Part shown: in pieces, positions 22,068 to 30,666 of the stretch
How positions within the stretch are numbered: the first letter of the stretch is position 1
Layout: every line of letters begins with the position of its first letter
Assembly: GCA_937943605.1 (NCBI GenBank)
Contig: CALEAW010000026.1
Location: 1 to 30,720, forward strand
Length of the DNA stretch: 30,720 bases
Source of the DNA: an uncultured Sutterella sp.
GTDB taxonomy: Bacteria; Pseudomonadota; Gammaproteobacteria; Burkholderiales; Burkholderiaceae_F
Reading direction: 5' to 3'
The notes under the pieces: model-generated
Told to the model about the DNA's origin: nothing
The model's input: the letters and a program-made list of their open reading frames with translations, nothing else
The model's database searches: none
Translations under genes and position numbers: made by a program

Positions 22068-24791
22068 TTAAAGCAAACGTGGCGACTCGTCTTCGAGCTG
22101 GATTGTGAGCTCTGACGTTGAGATCAAAGAATCACCACCATCGGTGCCCGTACCATTCGAGGAAGGGATCGGCGTCAGATTTTCAACACGCCAAGAGACA
22201 GCAATCTGACGGCCTTTACGTGCACGATGCATGACAAACTCTTCAAAGCTCTTACGCGTAATTTGGACTTCGCGCGCCTTACCCGAGCGTCCCGTGCCTG
22301 AGGCCACTACGCCACGGTCATTGACGAGCGTCATGGTCAAAAGCTTTTCACCAGGATCGAGCTTCATGAGCGAAACGCCCATACCGCCATTAGGCAAGCG
22401 GCGCAGTTCATCCTTACTAAAGACTACTAAACGACCCTTGGCAGATAAACATGCGACCAACGGATACATGTTTGTACCGACACCCGGCGTCAGCAGCGTT
22501 TCGCCTTCATTGAGTTTGAAGAAAGTTTTACCGATACGCTGATAGCTACGCAGGTCACCGATCGCGCAAAGTAACCCCATACCATCGGTCGTGGCGAGCA
22601 CGATGTCTTCTTTTTCACGACCCGCAAAGAGACCCACAAAACGCGTCATACCCTTATCGAGGTCAAAGAAGGACGAAATGGGTAGCCCGTCACCACGTCC
22701 GCCTGGGATCGCCGACACCTTACAGGTATAAACGCGCCCTGTATCCGTCAAGAAGCTGATGTCATCCACTGAACGGCATTCCACTGCCTGATCAAAGGCG
22801 TCACCCACCTTATAGCTAAGGAGCGAGCAATCGTGACCATGTCCCTGACGCGTACGAAGGAAGCCCTTTTGCGAGAGCACCACTGTGACTGGTTCATCGG
22901 CCACCATGGGTTCCGCCTGAACCACCTGCGCTTCTTCAATCAACGTGCGACGTTCGTCGCCAAAGGTCTTGGCAGCCTGTTCAATTTCGCGTGCAACCGT
23001 ACGGCGTAAGACCGCATCGCTACCCAACAAGCGTTCCAGTGACTGCTTTTCTTTTTGAAGTTCAGCGAGTTCTTTTTCGATCGCAATCGCCGCCAAACGT
23101 GCCAACTGACGCAAACGAATTTCGAGAATATCGTCAGTTTGACGTTCAGTGAGTCCAAACTCAGCCATCAAGGCAGCCTTCGGGTCATCGTGCGTACGAA
23201 TAATTTCGATCACGCGGTCAATATTCAATAAGACCAACGCACGCCCTTCGAGCACATGGATACGGTCATTGACCTTATCTAAACGCGCCTTTGAACGACG
23301 ACGTACCGCTTCTAAGCGGAAGTCAATCCATTCGCGGATGATGTCAAGCAACGTCTTTTGCTTAGGCTTACCGTCAATCCCGAGCATGACGAGGTTGACC
23401 GAAACATTGGACTCCATCGAGGTCTGAGCCAACAACGCGGCGACAAACTCTTCGCGATCAATACGACTCGACTTGGGTTCAAAGACCAAACGCACAGGAT
23501 GCTCTTCGCTTGACTCATCACGCACGCGATCCAAAATCGCGAGCATGGCGTTCTTGGCTTGCTGCTGTTTGGCAGAAACCGTCTTTTTGTCTTTCTTTGC
23601 CTTCGGATTTGTGATGGCTTCAATTTGGTTGAGCACATCTTGTGACGACGAGGCGGGCGGCAATTCGTCCACCACCAATTGCCACTGACCACGCGACAAA
23701 TCTTCAAAGTGGTAGCGCGCACGCACAATGAGTTTGCCGCGCCCCGTACGATATATGTCACGAATCACGCTTCGTGGACTAATAATCTGGCCACCACACG
23801 GAAAGTCGGGAGCTGGCAACACTTGGAGCACTTCGTCCAGTGTCGCCTCAGGCTTATCGATCAAGAGCGTACAAGCCGCTGCGACTTCATTGAGGTTGTG
23901 GGACGGAATATCTGTCGCCATACCCACGGCAATCCCTGAGGAGCCATTAAGCAACACGAACGGCAATTTTGCGGGCAAGACCACAGGTTCTTGGAAGTTA
24001 CCGTCGTAATTCGGCGTAAAGTCGATCGCACCCGTATCCACTTCATCAAGCAACAATTGCGCAATCGGCATCAAACGCGCTTCGGTATAACGCATAGCGG
24101 CCTGAGAGTCACCGTCTCGGCTACCAAAGTTCCCTTCACCGTCGATCAACGGATAACGAAGCGAAAAGTGCTGCGCCATACGCACCAACGCGTCATAGAC
24201 GGACTGGTCACCATGCGGATGGTATTTACCCAACACGTCACCGACCACACGGGCAGACTTCACAGCCTTAGCACCAGCTTTAACGCCCATACGTTCCATG
24301 TCAATCAAGATACGACGCTGAACGGGCTTTTGACCGTCAGAGACGTCTGGCAACGCACGGCTTTTCACCACAGACATGGCGTACTCTAAGTACGCACGAC
24401 TCGCGTAACGCGCTAGCGTCAACTGACCGTCGTGCTCAGCGTCACCTGTCATCACATCGTCAACATGGTTACCTAGTGGCGACGTTGCTGTATCGGCTTC
24501 AGCCGTTTCATCGGACGAAGAAGCGTCTTCTGCGTTCACTTCATTCACGTCATCAACTTCAGGCTGCGCTTCGACTTGAGCACCCATAGGTTCTTGGGTA
24601 GCTGTAACGTCGTCAGTCAAATCAAGCGTCAGCGTCTCCGTCGTCGATGATGCTGTTGCCTGGGACGCTGCAGGGGTTTCTGTTGCAGTATCCTTCGCCT
24701 CCGTTACGTCTTCATACACCAATTCAATATCGCCAAAGAGACCGCCGTCATCCAAGGTCTCGGGCGTCACACCATTTTTCTTTCTTGCCAT
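22068..24791 (-). CDS. parC: DNA topoisomerase IV subunit A with an acidic N-terminal extension
   Basis: A 907-residue ParC (E. coli 752). The core from about 122 onward resembles betaproteobacterial ParC: YAMSVVKSRALPDVSDGQKPVQRRIL, the winged-helix HPHGDQSVYDALVRMAQ, the active-site Tyr235 in AAMRYTEARL and the tower domain, followed by a GyrA-like C-terminal beta-propeller. At the quinolone-contact positions, E. coli Ser80 corresponds to Gln196 and Glu84 to Asp200. Residues 1-121 are an extra, low-complexity acidic segment with roughly 30 Asp/Glu and one Lys after residue 10. The ATG at 24791 is chosen over 24830 and 24812 because AAGGAA, overlapping the parE stop, precedes it. It follows parE by 13 bases. 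Confidence 0.96.
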   Translation of the reverse strand: MARKKNGVTPETLDDGGLFGDIELVYEDVTEAKDTATETPAASQATASSTTETLTLDLTDDVTATQEPMGAQVEAQPEVDDVNEVNAEDASSSDETAEADTATSPLGNHVDDVMTGDAEHDGQLTLARYASRAYLEYAMSVVKSRALPDVSDGQKPVQRRILIDMERMGVKAGAKAVKSARVVGDVLGKYHPHGDQSVYDALVRMAQHFSLRYPLIDGEGNFGSRDGDSQAAMRYTEARLMPIAQLLLDEVDTGAIDFTPNYDGNFQEPVVLPAKLPFVLLNGSSGIAVGMATDIPSHNLNEVAAACTLLIDKPEATLDEVLQVLPAPDFPCGGQIISPRSVIRDIYRTGRGKLIVRARYHFEDLSRGQWQLVVDELPPASSSQDVLNQIEAITNPKAKKDKKTVSAKQQQAKNAMLAILDRVRDESSEEHPVRLVFEPKSSRIDREEFVAALLAQTSMESNVSVNLVMLGIDGKPKQKTLLDIIREWIDFRLEAVRRRSKARLDKVNDRIHVLEGRALVLLNIDRVIEIIRTHDDPKAALMAEFGLTERQTDDILEIRLRQLARLAAIAIEKELAELQKEKQSLERLLGSDAVLRRTVAREIEQAAKTFGDERRTLIEEAQVVQAEPMVADEPVTVVLSQKGFLRTRQGHGHDCSLLSYKVGDAFDQAVECRSVDDISFLTDTGRVYTCKVSAIPGGRGDGLPISSFFDLDKGMTRFVGLFAGREKEDIVLATTDGMGLLCAIGDLRSYQRIGKTFFKLNEGETLLTPGVGTNMYPLVACLSAKGRLVVFSKDELRRLPNGGMGVSLMKLDPGEKLLTMTLVNDRGVVASGTGRSGKAREVQITRKSFEEFVMHRARKGRQIAVSWRVENLTPIPSSNGTGTDGGDSLISTSELTIQLEDESPRLL

Positions 24792-24804
24792 CTCGATTGA
24801 TTCC

Positions 24805-26784
24805 TTAGACATCCGCTTCGACGCGGTCACCGTATTCTTCCATCCACAACTTGCGACCGCTCGCGCCCTTGGTGGCCATGAGTAGGTTCATGATTTCACC
24901 CGTCACGGCTTCAGAAACGTCACCCAAAGACACCGGCAATAAGCGGCGGGTATCGGGGTGAAGCGTCGTTTCGGCCAACTGCGCTGCCTTCATTTCGCCC
25001 AAGCCTTTAAAGCGAGAGATCGTGAGTTTTTCTTCGTCAATGCCTTCTTTACGTAAAGCGGCCAACGTGCGTTGAAGTTCACGGTCGTCCAAGCAATAAA
25101 GCTTACGTTCAGCCTTACGGCCTTTTTTAGGCACATCCACACGATAAAGAGGTGGCATCGCAACGTACACGTGACCCTCTTCGATCAATTTCGGGAAATG
25201 ACGATAAAAAAGCGTGAGCAACAAAACCTGAATGTGACTACCGTCGACGTCAGCGTCAGACAAGATACAAATCTTGCCGTAACGAAGCCCCTTAAGGTCA
25301 GGCTCGCCGTCAGCAGGATGTGGATCCACGCCAATAGCTACCGCAATGTCATGCACGGTATCAGACCCAAAAATCTTGTCAGCATCCACTTCCCACGTAT
25401 TGAGGATCTTGCCACGCAACGGCAAAATCGCTTGGAATTCCTTATTGCGACCCGACTTCGCTGAGCCCCCTGCCGAGTCCCCTTCCACGATAAAGATTTC
25501 GTTACGCGTAATATCATCCGATTCGCAGTCGGTCAACTTACCTGGCAACACGGCCACGCTCGAGGACTTCTTCTTCGAATATTTCGTCGACTGACGCTGA
25601 CGAGCTTGTGCCTGCGAAATAATGAGTTCAGCGAGCTTTTTGCCTTCTTCGATATGATCATTCAACCAGAATTCAAACTGCGGGCGCACGAAACCACTCA
25701 CCAGCTTCATGGTTTCGCGGCTTGTTAATTTCTCTTTGGTTTGGCCTTGGAATTGCGGATCAAGGGCTTTTGTGGATAGCACAAAATTCGCGCGGCTAAA
25801 GACGTCTTCAGAGAGAATCTTGACATTCTTCGTCTGTAAACCATAGGCCTGCATAAAGGCAAGCATGGCTTGATAAAGGCCATCCTTTAAACCAGCTTCA
25901 TGCGTCCCACCCTGCGGCGTTGGGATGAGGTTCACATAGCTTTCACGCTCTAGCGACCCTTCGGTCGTCCAGATCACCACCCAAGAAGCCCCTTCGCCCA
26001 CCGAAAAACCATCATCGGCATCGGTCACAAAGCCTTGCGCTTCAAAGGGCGGAATCAAGGGTTCAGCATTGATTTCAGAGAGCAAGTATTCGCGTAAACC
26101 GCCTTCATACTTCCAGGTTTGTTCGCGCCCCGTTTTTTCATTACGGTAGACCACTTCACAGCCAGGCAACAACACGGCCTTTGAGCGTAACAAACGCACC
26201 AACGCGGCTTCTGGCACATTGGGGCTATCAAAATACTTGGGATCAGGTTTGGCAGTGACGCGCGTCCCAGTTTGAGACTTGGGGCGTGGCGACTTTTTTG
26301 AGGTCAGTGGTGCGACAACATCACCATCGGCAAAGCCCATGGTCGACTCTTGACCATCGCGCCACACCGTGACATTTAGATGGGTCGACAAAGCGTTCGT
26401 GACCGAGACACCGACACCATGCAAACCACCGGCAAACGAATAGGGACCCGAGCCATCAGCCTTCGCGAACTTACCACCCGCGTGCAAACGTGTAAAGACC
26501 AATTCAACCACAGGCACCTTTTCCTCAGGATGGCACCCCGTCGGAATCCCACGGCCATTATCTTCAACCGTGACTGCGCCGTCCGCATGTAGCGTCACAG
26601 CAATACGCGAGCCAAACCCAGCCAACACTTCGTCGGTCGCATTGTCAATCACTTCTTGAATAATGTGAAGAGGATTGTCCGTGAGGGTATACATCCCTGG
26701 GCGCTGTTTGACGGGCTCTAAGCCTTTGAGCACCTTAATCGACGAGACGCCATAATCCTCTTTCTTGCCGCTTACTTTCGCCAT
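24805..26784 (-). CDS. parE: DNA topoisomerase IV subunit B
   Basis: A 659-residue GHKL ATPase subunit that, with ParC, decatenates daughter chromosomes. Seen: the ATPase domain with EVIDNATDEVLAG, VEDNGRGIP and GGLHGVGVSVTNAL; the transducer with the Lys of QTKEKLTS; and a TOPRIM domain with EGDSAGGSA, PLRGKILN and the metal site DADVDGSHI. The C terminus ISRFKGLGEM...GASGRKLWMEEYG is typical. ParE rather than GyrB is indicated by length (no GyrB insert) and by linkage to parC. No strong Shine-Dalgarno sequence precedes the ATG. It is the first gene of parE-parC-kinase and is divergent from the FGGY kinase. Confidence 0.97.
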   Translation of the reverse strand: MAKVSGKKEDYGVSSIKVLKGLEPVKQRPGMYTLTDNPLHIIQEVIDNATDEVLAGFGSRIAVTLHADGAVTVEDNGRGIPTGCHPEEKVPVVELVFTRLHAGGKFAKADGSGPYSFAGGLHGVGVSVTNALSTHLNVTVWRDGQESTMGFADGDVVAPLTSKKSPRPKSQTGTRVTAKPDPKYFDSPNVPEAALVRLLRSKAVLLPGCEVVYRNEKTGREQTWKYEGGLREYLLSEINAEPLIPPFEAQGFVTDADDGFSVGEGASWVVIWTTEGSLERESYVNLIPTPQGGTHEAGLKDGLYQAMLAFMQAYGLQTKNVKILSEDVFSRANFVLSTKALDPQFQGQTKEKLTSRETMKLVSGFVRPQFEFWLNDHIEEGKKLAELIISQAQARQRQSTKYSKKKSSSVAVLPGKLTDCESDDITRNEIFIVEGDSAGGSAKSGRNKEFQAILPLRGKILNTWEVDADKIFGSDTVHDIAVAIGVDPHPADGEPDLKGLRYGKICILSDADVDGSHIQVLLLTLFYRHFPKLIEEGHVYVAMPPLYRVDVPKKGRKAERKLYCLDDRELQRTLAALRKEGIDEEKLTISRFKGLGEMKAAQLAETTLHPDTRRLLPVSLGDVSEAVTGEIMNLLMATKGASGRKLWMEEYGDRVEADV

Positions 26785-27010
26785 AACCGTTTTATTACTA
26801 GCCTAAATGCTTTAACGCAAAAAAATCATCAAGGTACGACACCCAAACCCATGTGTGATGTCGCACTAAGTGCATGGATTGTAACCTATGCCAAAGATTA
26901 CCCTATGGTTTGCACAGGAGACAATGCATTTTGTATGCGCTTGGACAACAACTACCGCTACAATACTTTCACCCCTCACTAATTAAAACTACTTATATTC
27001 ATAGCTCACT

Positions 27011-28561
27011 ATGGCAAAACTCTACATGGGCTTCGACGCTGGCACACAGAGCGTCAAAGTCGCCGTTTATGACGAGGCCTTCCAGTGCCTCACCAGTCAC
27101 AGTCTGCCTACGACGTTGCATTACCCGCAGCCAGGTTGGGTAGAAATGAGTGCCGACAACTTCCTTGATATTACGGTGCAATCCATGGCAGCCTGTGTCG
27201 ACAGTTTGCGCGACATGGGTCACGACCCCAACGATATCTGCGCCATCATGGGCGATGGGATCATTTGCGGGATCGTAGGCGTTAATGCCAACGGTGACGC
27301 GATTACACCCTATATCAATTACCTCGATAGCCGCACGACCCCTGACGTTGAAGCCCTTAACGCACAAGGCCTCTCGATTTGGGGACGTGAAACTGGCAAC
27401 CCCGTCGCTTCGCCGATGTTCCCCGCCATGTTTGCACGTTGGTTCTTGCGTGAACACGAAGCCTTTAAGCGTGACGGTGTGAAGTTTGTCCATAATGCGC
27501 CCTACATTTTGATGCACCTCGCTGACCTCAAAGGCGATGATGCCTTTATTGACTGGGGTGCCATGTCAGGCTGGGGTTTGGGTTACGACGTTCAAAAGAA
27601 ATGTTGGTCTGACGAACAGCTCGACATTCTCGGCATTGATCGTCGCTACATGCCGCGCATCGTCCGTCCTTGGGACAAGGTCGGCGGCTTATGCGAAGCC
27701 ATTGCTCAAAAAACAGGGCTCCCTGTTGGCATTCCCGTCTTAGGGGGCGCTGGCGACACGATGCAATCGATGTTGGGCTCGGGGATTTTTGAAGCCGGTC
27801 AAGGCGTTGACGTAGCTGGGACTTGTGCGATGTTCTGCGTTTCTACGAAGGGCATCGTGCCGGAACTCTCTCAACCAGGTTTAGGCCTCATTTTTAATTC
27901 GGGCACCTTGCCTGACAGCTACTTCTATTGGGGCTTTGTGCGAACGGGTGGCCTTGCCCTTCGTTGGTTTAAAGACAACGTCTGCGCCCAGGCTGATGAT
28001 CCCGATTACTATGGCCCCATGACCGAAGGCGCAGCCAAAGTGCCTGCTGGTTGCCGTGGTGTGATGTTCCTTCCTTATTTGACGGGAGGCTATGGCGACG
28101 AAAAAGAAGCGAGCGGATGCTTCTTAAATATGACCATGGACGACGATCAGTGCGTCATGTGGCGTGCCGTCCTCGAAGGCATTGGGTACGACTATATGGC
28201 TTTAGCAGACACCTACCGTCAGGCTGGTGTCGACTTAAACCGTTTGACGGTCGCTGAAGGCGGTAGCCGTAATGCCCTTTGGAACCAAATTAAGAGCGAT
28301 ATGCTTAACGCGAACGTAGTCCGCTTTAAAAATGCAGGCGGCGCTGTGCTCACCAACTGCATCGTCGCCTCTTATGCCGTGGGCGACACCCAGGACATTT
28401 GCGAAGCATTAAGTGCCAACATTGCTCAGGATGCGCAATACGCCCCTGACGCCAAGCACTCAGCACGCTATCGCAAGCTCTTTGACATGCGTAACACGCT
28501 CGTCCGTGAAGACATGAAGGCAGCCTTCCATCGCTTGGTAGCGATGCGCGAAGTGGATTGA
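27011..28561 (+). CDS. FGGY-family carbohydrate kinase
   Basis: A 516-residue two-domain sugar kinase of the ASKHA fold, which phosphorylates a pentulose, hexulose or polyol with ATP. Seen: phosphate-1 motif FDAGTQSVK (8-16), DSRTT (106-110) as the hinge motif of xylulokinase-like members, the catalytic base Asp249 in LGGAGDTMQSMLG, and the FGGY C-terminal signature with VAEGGSRNALWNQIKSDML. It is closest in style to xylulokinase/ribulokinase-like enzymes, but the substrate cannot be assigned. No transporter, isomerase or regulator of sugar metabolism is adjacent. The ATG at 27011 has no obvious ribosome site; a TACAAT box at 26959-26964 could be its -10 but lacks a well-spaced -35. It ends at a very strong terminator. 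Confidence 0.9.
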   Translation: MAKLYMGFDAGTQSVKVAVYDEAFQCLTSHSLPTTLHYPQPGWVEMSADNFLDITVQSMAACVDSLRDMGHDPNDICAIMGDGIICGIVGVNANGDAITPYINYLDSRTTPDVEALNAQGLSIWGRETGNPVASPMFPAMFARWFLREHEAFKRDGVKFVHNAPYILMHLADLKGDDAFIDWGAMSGWGLGYDVQKKCWSDEQLDILGIDRRYMPRIVRPWDKVGGLCEAIAQKTGLPVGIPVLGGAGDTMQSMLGSGIFEAGQGVDVAGTCAMFCVSTKGIVPELSQPGLGLIFNSGTLPDSYFYWGFVRTGGLALRWFKDNVCAQADDPDYYGPMTEGAAKVPAGCRGVMFLPYLTGGYGDEKEASGCFLNMTMDDDQCVMWRAVLEGIGYDYMALADTYRQAGVDLNRLTVAEGGSRNALWNQIKSDMLNANVVRFKNAGGAVLTNCIVASYAVGDTQDICEALSANIAQDAQYAPDAKHSARYRKLFDMRNTLVREDMKAAFHRLVAMREVD

Positions 28562-28596
28562 CATCCGCTTTTCGATAAGGCATCTGATTCAAAAAC

Positions 28597-28632
28597 AATG
28601 GCCAGATCTCGCGATCTGGCCATTTTTTTTGT
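28597..28632 (+). terminator. Terminator after the FGGY kinase
   Basis: A perfect 12-bp stem, AATGGCCAGATC (28597-28608) with GATCTGGCCATT (28613-28624), loop TCGC, followed by a T-run. The minus-strand tail GTTTTTG makes it plausible for ppiD too. Confidence 0.95.
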
Positions 28633-28686
28633 CTGGTGCTCCTTGACGCCCTAACTGGACGTCATGGAGCAACTCATAGAAGTGCC

Positions 28687-30585
28687 TTATTCAGGTTGCT
28701 GCTCACCTTCGATGAACTTCGGCTGAAGCATTTCTTCACCGAGTTCAGTGCGCAAGGCAGAGAGATAACCACGACGATCGGCTTCACCATAGATCGTGGC
28801 AAACTCACGCGTGAGCGACTGAAGTTCTTCGGGCTTGGGCGTTTCCACCTTGGCAGCCTTCACAAAGCCAATGATGTAGGCACCGCCTTCAACAGCCATA
28901 CCCGTGTAAGTCGGGAGCTTATCGGCCGGCAAAGCCACCAAGCGGTCAACGAGTTCAGCCGGATGACCGAGGAGACGCTGGCGAGAAACCCAAACCGGGG
29001 CGCTAAAGCCGTCGAGCGACTTAGAGTCACGCACTTCAGCGAGCTTCTTTTCACCGGCAGCCTTGGCCAATTCAGCGGCCTTACGGAGCTTCATGCCATC
29101 AGCAATTTCGGCTTTGACTTCATCAAACGGACGAACGGCCGTCGGATAATACTTCACGACACGCGCAGCGACGAGCTTATTGCTACCCACTTCAACAGCG
29201 GAAGAATTACGCTTTTCTTTCAAGCATTCGTCGCCATAGAGGTTGTCGATCACATGTTCGTTAAAGAGTGGCTTCAATTCAGGATCGGCCACGCCAGCAC
29301 GCGTCACATTGTCAGCCTTGTGAATCGTGAGACCAAACTTCTTGGCCACAGGTTCAAGGCTATCCGCCTGTTCATAAACGATGTTCGTAAAGTCTTCAGC
29401 CTTTTCAGAGAATTCACGAAGCGCCATCTGACCGATGTATTCGGCTTCAATGTCACTACGAACAGCTTCAAACGGACGGATCGCGGACGGACGAATGTCG
29501 GTCACATAAATGATGTGCCAACCGAAGTCACTTTCGATCGGACCCACGATATCGCCCTTCTTCGCGCTGAAGGTTGCATCTTCAAAAGGCTTCACCATCA
29601 TGCCGCGCGGGAAGAAATCAAGGTCACCACCCTGCTGAGCAGAACCGCCGTCGATAGAGAATTCTTTGGCGAGCTTCGCAAAGTCAGCCGGATTAGCCTT
29701 GACCTTAGCCAACACTTCTTCAGCCTTCTTCTTAGAGGCTTCCTTATCTTCGCCAAAAGCAATCAAGATATGGCTAGCACGACGTTCTTCAGGCGTCGTA
29801 AATTGTTTCTTGTTCTGTTCGTAATAACCGCGCACTTCTTCTTCGTTCGGCTTGATACCAGCCTTGAAGTCGTCGGGCGACAAGACCACATATTCAGCCG
29901 TCATGTGCTCTTCAGCCAAGAATTCCTTCTGATGCTGATCGTAGTAAGCACGCACTTCTTCAGGCGTCACCTTTACATCGCCTAAATACTGGTCAACGTT
30001 GAAAATCATCGTCTGAATTTCACGCTGCTCCGTAATGATCTTGTGGAGATGTTCAACCACAGCAGGCGGCACCGGATACGTAGCCGTCACACCCGTCAAC
30101 AGGGTTTCCTTAGCGAGGTCGCGACGGATTTCATTCACGAACTGTTGGTCGCTCTTACCCTGACTCTGAAGGAAACGTTCATAGAGTTCTGGCGAGAACT
30201 GACCGTCCTTCTTCAAGGCATCAGCGTTCTTAATGAGCGAGATAGCCTGCGCTTCGCTCACATCGACATATTCCTTCGCCACCATCTGAGAAACGGCGGA
30301 TTCATCCATCAACATGCGAAGGATGGCTTCACGCGCTTCGGGCGTATCAAGCATGCCAGCACGGAACTGTTCCCCCATCTGCTGACGATAGCGTTCGAGC
30401 TGTTCGCGCTTAGCACGGTCGAACATTTCGGGCGTGATGGAATCTTCGCCGACCTTGGCAATCGAATTATCAGCCTGCGTCATGCGGTTATAACTATAAA
30501 TCCCCGTCACAACAAAGCTAGGAATAATGAGCACCATGGCGATAAACATCAGCCAGCGCTTGTGGTCACGAAATGCCTGAAGCAT
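28687..30585 (-). CDS. ppiD: Periplasmic folding chaperone / peptidyl-prolyl isomerase PpiD
   Basis: A 632-residue membrane-anchored chaperone. A short cytoplasmic N terminus (MLQAFRDHKRW) and one membrane helix (about 12-30) are followed by a SurA-like N-terminal chaperone domain (about 35-200). A parvulin (PpiC) domain runs from about 268 (ASHILIAFG) to 366, with FPRGMMVKPFEDATFS and ESDFGWHIIYV. A C-terminal chaperone region follows. PpiD sits at the Sec translocon and helps newly secreted proteins fold. Its parvulin core is well conserved here, unlike in E. coli PpiD, where isomerase activity is disputed. A GGACAG site precedes the ATG. Codon use is strongly biased. It follows a tRNA-Asp gene and its terminator on the same strand. 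Confidence 0.95.
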   Translation of the reverse strand: MLQAFRDHKRWLMFIAMVLIIPSFVVTGIYSYNRMTQADNSIAKVGEDSITPEMFDRAKREQLERYRQQMGEQFRAGMLDTPEAREAILRMLMDESAVSQMVAKEYVDVSEAQAISLIKNADALKKDGQFSPELYERFLQSQGKSDQQFVNEIRRDLAKETLLTGVTATYPVPPAVVEHLHKIITEQREIQTMIFNVDQYLGDVKVTPEEVRAYYDQHQKEFLAEEHMTAEYVVLSPDDFKAGIKPNEEEVRGYYEQNKKQFTTPEERRASHILIAFGEDKEASKKKAEEVLAKVKANPADFAKLAKEFSIDGGSAQQGGDLDFFPRGMMVKPFEDATFSAKKGDIVGPIESDFGWHIIYVTDIRPSAIRPFEAVRSDIEAEYIGQMALREFSEKAEDFTNIVYEQADSLEPVAKKFGLTIHKADNVTRAGVADPELKPLFNEHVIDNLYGDECLKEKRNSSAVEVGSNKLVAARVVKYYPTAVRPFDEVKAEIADGMKLRKAAELAKAAGEKKLAEVRDSKSLDGFSAPVWVSRQRLLGHPAELVDRLVALPADKLPTYTGMAVEGGAYIIGFVKAAKVETPKPEELQSLTREFATIYGEADRRGYLSALRTELGEEMLQPKFIEGEQQPE

Positions 30586-30627
30586 GGATCTGTCCTATTT
30601 TTATCTATCTCGATTTTTTAGACCAAA

Positions 30628-30657
30628 AAAAAGGCGAACCTCAAGGTTCGCCTTTTT
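30628..30657 (-). terminator. Terminator between tRNA-Asp and ppiD
   Basis: A 13-bp stem (30628-30640 with 30645-30657, loop TCAA) followed on the minus strand by TTTTTTTTGGTC. It ends the tRNA-Asp transcript. Confidence 0.9.
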
Positions 30658-30666
30658 AGAAATCGT

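Noticed and set aside
22068..24791. Identification of this gene as gyrA rather than parC
   Set aside because: The helix resembles GyrA locally, but LPAKLPFVLLNGSSGIAVGM, EPKSSRIDREEF and linkage with parE match betaproteobacterial ParC.
26785..27010. CRP-like site upstream of the FGGY kinase (TGTGATG near 26850)
   Set aside because: The second half-site is too degraded (GCACTA in place of TCACA at proper spacing).
28636..29985. A 449-codon open frame antisense to ppiD
   Set aside because: It is wholly inside a clear ppiD gene, has no domain signatures, and biased codon use in ppiD explains the lack of stops on the other strand.
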